A stretch of DNA of 20,106 nt, taken from Synechococcaceae bacterium WB8_1B_136 (lineage in GTDB: Bacteria; Cyanobacteriota; Cyanobacteriia; PCC-6307; Cyanobiaceae). The DNA lies in assembly GCA_010029175.1 (NCBI GenBank), contig RGNC01000017.1, forward strand, positions 1 through 20,106, given 5' to 3'. The translations under genes and the position numbers were made by a program. Below, in pieces: positions 16,095-20,106 of the stretch; position 1 is the first letter of the stretch, and each line of letters begins with the position of its first letter. Below the pieces are notes generated by a model. It saw only the letters and a program-made list of their open reading frames with translations. It had not been told where the DNA came from and made no database searches.

Positions 16095-16100
16095 TACACT
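16095..16100 (+). promoter_or_regulatory. Possible -10 element for the hli gene
   Basis: TACACT lies 24 bases before the hli ATG and would give a leader of about 18 bases. The hexamer that should be the -35, at about 16072-16077, is poor. A TTGACA on the minus strand (16071-16076) has no matching -10 at normal spacing. This is a weak, pattern-based call. Confidence 0.35.
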
Positions 16101-16124
16101 CCACAGGTCGCCGAACAACCCCCG

Positions 16125-16265
16125 ATGTCTGAGTCCCCCCGCTTCGGTTTCGTGAACTTCGCCGAGACCTGGAATGGCCGCCTGGCCATGCTGGGCTTCG
16201 TGATCGGCCTGGGCACCGAGCTGCTCACCGGCCAGGGCATCCTGTCCCAGCTGGGTCTGGGCTGA
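16125..16265 (+). CDS. hli: High-light-inducible protein (Hlip/SCP)
   Basis: The 46-residue protein has one membrane helix (about residues 18-36) with the chlorophyll-binding block ETWNGRLAMLGF, matching the ExxNxRxAM pattern of the LHC-superfamily single-helix proteins. These sit in the thylakoid membrane, bind chlorophyll and carotenoid as dimers, and protect photosystem II assembly and chlorophyll recycling under excess light or nutrient stress. The reading frame was found by direct translation from the ATG at 16125, ending in LSQLGLG. It is divergent from the HAD-phosphatase gene, has its own possible -10 (16095-16100), and ends 37 bases before a strong terminator, so it is probably a single-gene unit, as is usual for stress-induced hli genes. 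Confidence 0.92.
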   Translation: MSESPRFGFVNFAETWNGRLAMLGFVIGLGTELLTGQGILSQLGLG

Positions 16266-16302
16266 AGCCCACCACCCTCACGCGCTCCCGGTGAGCCCTT
16301 CA

Positions 16303-16328
16303 GGCGCCCCTTTCGGGGCGCCTTTTTT
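16303..16328 (+). terminator. Intrinsic terminator after hli
   Basis: GGCGCCCC (16303-16310), loop TTTC, and GGGGCGCC (16315-16322) form a perfect 8-base GC stem followed by six T residues (16323-16328). This is a textbook Rho-independent terminator on the plus strand. It separates hli from the small ORF and xseA downstream. Confidence 0.93.
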
Positions 16329-16367
16329 GCTGGTGCAGCACACTGGTGTGGCCCAGCTGATGGCGCC

Positions 16368-16544
16368 CTGGCCCGTTTCTACGCCAAGAACCGCCGCGAC
16401 GGCGCCCGGCTGCTCAGCAGCGCCCTGGTGATCACCAGCATCGCGCTGATGCGGATCGACCACCCGGTCGGCCAGGCGGTGACCCTGGTGGGGTGTTTGG
16501 TGTGCCTCTACTGGTGGAACTGCTACCGCCACCTTGAGCGCTGA
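16368..16544 (+). CDS. Small two-span membrane ORF upstream of xseA, no standard start codon
   Basis: The frame ending at the TGA at 16542-16544 encodes a coherent small membrane protein: LARFYAKNRRDGARLL, then a span (SSALVITSIALM), RIDHPVG, then a second span (QAVTLVGCLVCLYWW) and NCYRHLER. Basic residues before the first span and the aromatic edge of the second look like real topology signals. No ATG, GTG or TTG lies in frame before it: the frame is open back through the terminator. The coordinates given use the CTG at 16368. An ATG at 16360 is in another frame, so a lost base or a rare start are both possible. It overlaps the TTG start of xseA by 11 bases. I do not recognise the family. 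Confidence 0.5.
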   Translation: MARFYAKNRRDGARLLSSALVITSIALMRIDHPVGQAVTLVGCLVCLYWWNCYRHLER

Positions 16545-17700
16545 CACTGGCCTGCCCCGCTACAGCGTCGCCGAGCTGAATCAGGCGATCGGCTCGCTGC
16601 TGGAGCGCGGCTTTGCGCCCCGCTTTCTGCTGGAGGCCACGGTGTCGCGGCCACAGCTGAAAAAGGGCCACCTCTGGCTCACCCTGGTGGATGAGCAGGC
16701 CTCCATCTCCGCCGTGGTGTGGGCCTCACAGCTGAGTCGGCTCGCCCATCAGCCCCAGGAGGGCGACGGCGTGGTGGTGGTGGGCAAACTCAACTTCTGG
16801 ACAGCCCGGGCCAACCTGTGCGTTCAGGTGCTCGACCTGCGCCCGAGCCTCAGCGCGGTGCTGCGGCAGTTCGAGCGCGTGCGCCAGCAACTGGAACCGG
16901 AAGGGCTGTTCGCCCTCGAGCGCAAGCGCGCCCTGCCACCGCTGCCGGGCGCCATCGCCCTGCTCACGGCGGCCCCCAGCTCGGCCCTGGCGGACATGCT
17001 GCGCACCGCGGCCGAACGCTGGCCCGCCACCCGCATTCACGTGGTGCCGATGCCCGTTCAAGGTGCGGTGGAGGCGCAGGTCCGCGCCCGCCTGGCCCAG
17101 GTGATCGCCGCCGCCCCGGAGCTCGCCATCGAAGCGGTGGTGCTGGCCCGCGGCGGTGGCAGCCGTGAAGACCTGGCCGTGTTTGATGGTGAGGGCCTGG
17201 CCAGGGATCTGGCGGCCTGCCCCCTTCCCGTGGTCACAGGTCTGGGCCATGAGGACGACACCACCATCGCCGATCTGGTGGCGGACTACCGCGCGGCCAC
17301 CCCAACGGCCGCCATCGTGGCGCTGCTGCCCGACCGGCTGGCCGTGCACCAGGGCTTGCGCCAAAGCCAGATCCTCCTGCAACAGCGGCTGCTGCAACGG
17401 CTGGAACGGGAGCGCCAGGGCCTGATGGCCAGCCGGGAGCGGCTGGAGCGCCACCATCCCACCCTGCTCCTGGACGCCCTGCGCCAGCAACTGCGCCATC
17501 GGCTCGACCTGCTGCAGGCGCTCTCCCCCCAGCGCCTGCTGGAGCGCGGCTTCGCCCTGGTGCGCGGGGCGGACGGCCGGCTGCTGCGCTCGGTGCGAGA
17601 GCTGCAGCCCGGGGATCCGCTTCAGCTGGAGCTGGCGGACGGCAGGATCGATGCCAACGTGCGCCGCGTGAGCGCCAACCGGAGCTCCAGCCATGACTGA
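16534..17700 (+). CDS. xseA: Exodeoxyribonuclease VII large subunit
   Basis: The 388-residue product is the catalytic subunit of exonuclease VII, which degrades single-stranded DNA from both ends in repair and recombination. The N-terminal OB fold (about 1-105) carries GHLWLTLVDEQASISAVVW. The catalytic core has ARGGGSREDLAVFDGEGLAR (about 206-225), PVVTGLGHEDDTTIADLVAD and RAATPTAA, all standard for the family. A helical coiled coil follows (about 270-330), then a short C-terminal beta domain (LERGFALVR). The TTG start at 16534 gives a protein of sensible length and lies within the stop region of the preceding small ORF. The stop is overlapped by xseB by eight bases, so the two subunits are translationally coupled. 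It is slightly shorter than the E. coli protein, as in other cyanobacteria. Confidence 0.95.
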   Translation: MSADTGLPRYSVAELNQAIGSLLERGFAPRFLLEATVSRPQLKKGHLWLTLVDEQASISAVVWASQLSRLAHQPQEGDGVVVVGKLNFWTARANLCVQVLDLRPSLSAVLRQFERVRQQLEPEGLFALERKRALPPLPGAIALLTAAPSSALADMLRTAAERWPATRIHVVPMPVQGAVEAQVRARLAQVIAAAPELAIEAVVLARGGGSREDLAVFDGEGLARDLAACPLPVVTGLGHEDDTTIADLVADYRAATPTAAIVALLPDRLAVHQGLRQSQILLQQRLLQRLERERQGLMASRERLERHHPTLLLDALRQQLRHRLDLLQALSPQRLLERGFALVRGADGRLLRSVRELQPGDPLQLELADGRIDANVRRVSANRSSSHD

Positions 17701-18004
17701 ATCCCCTCCCAGGCGCAGCCCCCGCCGCCGCAAAAACGACACCGCAGCCGTGCCGAAGGCGGACCCGGCCGACGGCCATGGCAGCCAGGAGGAATGGCTG
17801 GCCGACATCCAGACGCTGAGCTTCCAGGAGGCCCGCACCGCCCTGGAGCTGGCCATGGCCCAGCTGCAGGCCACAGACCTCGAGGTGGAACAGATGGCCG
17901 GGCTCTACCGCCGCGCCCGGGCCTATGCCGATCGCTGCGAGGCGGTGCTCAACACCGTGGAACAGGAGGTGATCGAATGGAGCAGCGAAGCACCGACCCC
18001 ATGA
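17693..18004 (+). CDS. xseB: Exodeoxyribonuclease VII small subunit
   Basis: The 103-residue product has the XseB helical-hairpin domain in its C-terminal two thirds: LSFQEARTALELAMAQLQ, then DLEVEQMAGLYRRARAY, ending in a C-terminal helix with CEAVLNTVEQEV. The family pattern is F-E-x-A-L-x-x-L, then L-E-x-G-x-x-x-L-x-x-Y; here Met-Ala replaces the common Glu-Ser-Gly part. About 35 N-terminal residues are a basic, Arg/Pro/Lys-rich extension that the E. coli protein lacks. Several XseB copies bind one XseA and keep it from forming aggregates. The ATG overlaps the xseA stop by eight bases, and its own stop overlaps the ATG of the next gene (ATGA). Confidence 0.93.
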   Translation: MTESPPRRSPRRRKNDTAAVPKADPADGHGSQEEWLADIQTLSFQEARTALELAMAQLQATDLEVEQMAGLYRRARAYADRCEAVLNTVEQEVIEWSSEAPTP

Positions 18005-18369
18005 GCGCCCCCCGGCCCTGGCTTGCCTGGCTCTACCTGGCCATCGCCGTGGCGGGAGCGGTGTTGCCGTGGATCGCCAACCTCGACTACATGCGCCAGT
18101 ACGGCAACAGCTTCGACATCGGCCTGTTTGTGCAACTGGCCAACGCCAATCCAGCCGCCCGCTCCCTCTCCAGCGATCTGCTGGTGGGGGCCTCCGCCAT
18201 CACGGTGTGGATGGTGGTGGAGAGCAGGCGCCTGCAGATGCGGCACCTCTGGCTGGTGCTGCTGAGCTCGGTGACGGTGGCCTTCGCCTTTGCGGCGCCA
18301 CTGTTTCTGTTCCTACGGGAGCGGCGCCTGCAGGAACTGGCACGCCAAGCAGACGCTGCACTGGGCTGA
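18001..18369 (+). CDS. DUF2834 family membrane protein
   Basis: The 122-residue protein has three probable membrane spans: about 9-27 (LAWLYLAIAVAGAVLPWIA), about 58-74 (LVGASAITVWMVVES) and about 80-105 (LWLVLLSSVTVAFAFAAPLF). Between the first two lies a segment with FDIGLFVQLANANPAARSLS. The pattern matches DUF2834, a family of unknown role common in cyanobacteria. The ATG overlaps the xseB stop codon as ATGA, which decides the start. It is followed by a basic, Arg-rich C terminus. The stop is only eight bases from the stop of the convergent zinc-ribbon gene, with no terminator visible between them. Confidence 0.82.
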   Translation: MSAPRPWLAWLYLAIAVAGAVLPWIANLDYMRQYGNSFDIGLFVQLANANPAARSLSSDLLVGASAITVWMVVESRRLQMRHLWLVLLSSVTVAFAFAAPLFLFLRERRLQELARQADAALG

Positions 18370-18377
18370 TCCGCCCC

Positions 18378-18740
18378 TCAGGCGTCCTTGGCCGGATCCG
18401 AATCGCTCACCTCGGTGACCGTGACATCCACCACGGCGTTGCTGGCCAGTGGCTCCTGGGCCGGCGCTGCGCTCCTGGTGGCTTGGGGGCCGAGCACGGC
18501 ACCACAGCCGGGACAGGTGGCGGCCCCAACACTGGGGGTGCCGCAGACCTCGCAGGTGACAAAGCGGGGCTTGAGCAGTTGCCAGGCCAGAACGCCGAGG
18601 CCGGTCAGCAACAAGGGGCCCAGCACCAACAGCAGGGTCACCCCCTCCAGCACATCAACCAGGAACCGACCAGCCAGGCCCGGAGCCAGGAGCACCACAC
18701 CGGCCAGGGCAATCCAGCCCCAGGGGATGGAACGGCGCAT
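18378..18740 (-). CDS. Membrane protein with C-terminal zinc ribbon, unknown function
   Basis: The 120-residue protein starts MRRSIPWGW, has two hydrophobic spans (about 7-22 and 34-56), then a short zinc ribbon on the cytosolic or opposite side: CEVCG (about 64-68) and CPGCG (about 77-81), a C-x2-C, ten residues, C-x2-C arrangement. An acidic, Ser/Val/Thr-rich tail ends the protein. Zinc ribbons of this type often serve as sensors or adaptors, but none of that is shown here. The ATG at 18740 shares one base with the upstream gene's TGA (TGATG); a GTG at 18743 is the alternative. It is the third gene of the yihY unit. I do not recognise a named family. Confidence 0.75.
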   Translation of the reverse strand: MRRSIPWGWIALAGVVLLAPGLAGRFLVDVLEGVTLLLVLGPLLLTGLGVLAWQLLKPRFVTCEVCGTPSVGAATCPGCGAVLGPQATRSAAPAQEPLASNAVVDVTVTEVSDSDPAKDA

Positions 18741-18976
18741 CACTGCTTGAAGCGGGGATCCCGCTCCATCCAGCGCTCCAGAGCGGCCAGACCCTCAAGA
18801 CCGGCCCACAGCATGAGCCCAGCGCCCACCACCAGGGCCACCACCAGCCCCAGCCCCAGCAGCACAGGCACGAGGGCGAAGGTGAGCGTGCCGATCACGA
18901 CAACAGCCCCCACAGAGGTGCACACCAACAGGAGGCTGGCGGGCAGGGGCCTGACCTTTTGAAGCGGGTGTCCCAA
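18740..18976 (-). CDS. Small membrane protein, unknown function
   Basis: The 78-residue protein has two hydrophobic spans, about 13-34 (ASLLLVCTSVGAVVVIGTLTF) and 35-57 (ALVPVLLGLGLVVALVVGAGL), then a short soluble C terminus (ALERWMERDPRFKQ). The only upstream start is a TTG at 18976, 22 bases after the yihY stop, so the exact start is uncertain. Its TGA overlaps the next ATG (TGATG). The pair is therefore translationally coupled with the zinc-ribbon protein. No family recognised. Confidence 0.7.
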   Translation of the reverse strand: MGHPLQKVRPLPASLLLVCTSVGAVVVIGTLTFALVPVLLGLGLVVALVVGAGLMLWAGLEGLAALERWMERDPRFKQ

Positions 18977-18998
18977 TGCAGCGCCGCAGGATGTGCTC

Positions 18999-19958
18999 CT
19001 AGTTTGCAGCGCCCTGTCCCGAGGCGATCAAACCAGCAGGTGTGGATCGCCCGCCATAGGGGGGGCGGCTGAGAACCACGCTCACGGCCATGCCGAAGTA
19101 AACGATCAGAGCCACCAGCCACACCCAGAGGGTGAGCACCAACACCGCGCCGATCACGCCATAGGCCTGAAAGCGCGCTCCGAGCGAGATCAAGCTTCGG
19201 CCCACCGCCAGGTTGAGAGCCGTCAGGGATGTACCGATCAGCAGGGCCCCGGGCAGCAGCGGTGCCCGGGGCACGCGGCTGGTGGGCAGTAGCCGCAGCA
19301 GGGCGTACGACAGACAACAGGCAATCACCAGAGACAGGGAGAGGTCGAGCAGCACAGGCAGCGGCACCCACAGCCGCACCGAGGCCGGGAACCAGCCCTC
19401 CAGCACGGCCCGCCAACTGCCCGGACTCAACAGCCGCAGATTGGTGGTGAGCTGGTCAACCACCACAAAGAATCCGATCAACAGCACCAAGGCGAAAGAC
19501 TCGAGGCGAGCCCGCACAAAGCGCTGCACCGCCTGCTGCCAGCTGAGGTGCTGTGGAGGCAGAGGCCGGAACCCCCACAGCCTGTCTGCGCCGCGCTGCA
19601 GGCTGAGGTAGGCGTTGGTGGCCGAGACCAGCAGGAACAGCGCACCCACCAGACCGGCCCCAGTGCCCTGTCGGTAGAGCTTCAGCAGCGTTGCACTCAC
19701 CAAGGGCAACACCGAGGGCGGCAGAAACTGCTGCGCCAAATCGAGGATGTTGTCGGTTAACCCATCCACCCTCCCCAGGATGCGGCTCGCCACACCGAGG
19801 GCAATCAGCAGAATCGGAAAAAACGACTGCAGACTGTGATAGGCAAATGCCGCACTGAGATCCACGCAGTCTTCACGGTCCCAGAGGCGATAGGCGCTCC
19901 AGAACAGGCGCCACATCCCCTTCAGGCGCCACCGCAGCCTGCGTCGATCATGGGGCAT
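18999..19958 (-). CDS. YihY/BrkB family inner membrane protein
   Basis: The 319-residue protein has six probable membrane spans, the layout of the YihY/BrkB family: an N-terminal DLSAAFAYHSLQSFFPILLIAL block (residues about 33-54), then hydrophobic stretches around 90-125, 145-165, 180-208, 218-240 and 252-280. The first block carries the Ala-Phe-Tyr helix and SFFP motif of the family. The family was once annotated as ribonuclease BN by mistake; its real role is unknown, with transport or envelope functions suggested. The ATG at 19958 gives a basic N terminus; a second Met at residue 15 is possible. It is the first gene of a three-gene minus-strand unit. No promoter was recognised in the 116 bases upstream. 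Confidence 0.88.
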   Translation of the reverse strand: MPHDRRRLRWRLKGMWRLFWSAYRLWDREDCVDLSAAFAYHSLQSFFPILLIALGVASRILGRVDGLTDNILDLAQQFLPPSVLPLVSATLLKLYRQGTGAGLVGALFLLVSATNAYLSLQRGADRLWGFRPLPPQHLSWQQAVQRFVRARLESFALVLLIGFFVVVDQLTTNLRLLSPGSWRAVLEGWFPASVRLWVPLPVLLDLSLSLVIACCLSYALLRLLPTSRVPRAPLLPGALLIGTSLTALNLAVGRSLISLGARFQAYGVIGAVLVLTLWVWLVALIVYFGMAVSVVLSRPPYGGRSTPAGLIASGQGAAN

Positions 19959-20074
19959 ATCGTCCAGCGGCTCACTGGCCGGACCCTACCCAGTTGCCGG
20001 CTGGATCTCAACAGCTCCGTAACCACTCCGCAGCCCTGCAACCACTGCTGATCCCCGCCAGCGCAAAAGCCAAC

Positions 20075-20098
20075 AAAAAAGCCACCCCAAGGGGTGGC
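20075..20098 (-). terminator. Intrinsic terminator, T-run on the minus strand, right edge
   Basis: GCCACCCC (20081-20088), loop AA, and GGGGTGGC (20091-20098) form an 8-base stem; the six A residues at 20075-20080 make the T-run on the minus strand. Transcripts entering from beyond the right edge on the minus strand should end here. It lies upstream of yihY, so it insulates that unit from its neighbour. On the plus strand it is followed by only TTTCTGTG, so it may also work weakly that way. Confidence 0.85.
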
Positions 20099-20106
20099 TT
20101 TCTGTG

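Noticed and set aside
19836..20051. 71-residue plus-strand ORF at the right edge
   Set aside because: Overlaps the start of yihY on the other strand, has no ribosome site and no coherent composition.

Overview
The window reads as a piece of a GC-rich picocyanobacterial chromosome (Cyanobium or a related freshwater/brackish Synechococcus). A 46-residue high-light-inducible protein, a DUF2973 protein, a Nif11-like small protein, a cyanobacterial-type CoaX with an IGNS motif, an HflX with a long N-terminal domain and several short cyanobacterial-style conserved proteins point there. Strong GC bias at third codon positions fits, and also explains the many long antisense open frames, which I treat as shadows. 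I see no tRNA, rRNA, transposase, integrase, phage gene or CRISPR array. The gene set looks like core genome rather than an island.

Layout. (1) 1-2360: a 4'-phosphopantetheinyl transferase runs off the left edge on the minus strand, divergent from a BCP-type peroxiredoxin. The peroxiredoxin converges on a minus-strand pair, cysH followed by coaX. (2) 2361-7863, all plus strand: type II NADH dehydrogenase, HAD hydrolase, hflX (overlapping the HAD stop), a 1-Cys peroxiredoxin and anmK. (3) 7888-10667: a Nif11-like small protein, an ABC-F ATPase, a small His-rich twin-CX3C protein and a 75-residue protein with some resemblance to NblA. (4) 10647-12673: a periplasmic HtrA-type protease on the minus strand, divergent from a DUF2973 membrane protein and an unknown conserved protein. 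(5) 12685-16265: the HrpB helicase, a convergent sucrose-phosphatase-like HAD enzyme, then a divergent hli gene closed by a clear intrinsic terminator. (6) 16368-18369: a small membrane ORF without a standard start codon, then xseA, xseB and a DUF2834 membrane protein, each overlapping the next. (7) 18378-19958, minus strand: a YihY/BrkB membrane protein followed by two small membrane proteins, the last with a zinc ribbon. A terminator whose T-run reads on the minus strand closes the right edge.

Functionally, the region combines thiol and redox metabolism (two peroxiredoxins, CysH, NDH-2), coenzyme A and carrier-protein chemistry (CoaX, PPTase), envelope care (AnmK, HtrA), ribosome and RNA factors (HflX, ABC-F, HrpB), DNA repair (exonuclease VII) and light-stress protection (Hli). 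Genes are packed tightly, with three convergent 3' overlaps and several 1-11 base coupling overlaps.

I do not see a convincing new multi-gene system. The loci most worth a second look are small proteins: the twin-CX3C protein (10167-10373), the Nif11-like protein that ends at its GG motif (7888-8121), the NblA-like protein (10440-10667), and the ORF before xseA that has lost or never had a normal start (16368-16544).
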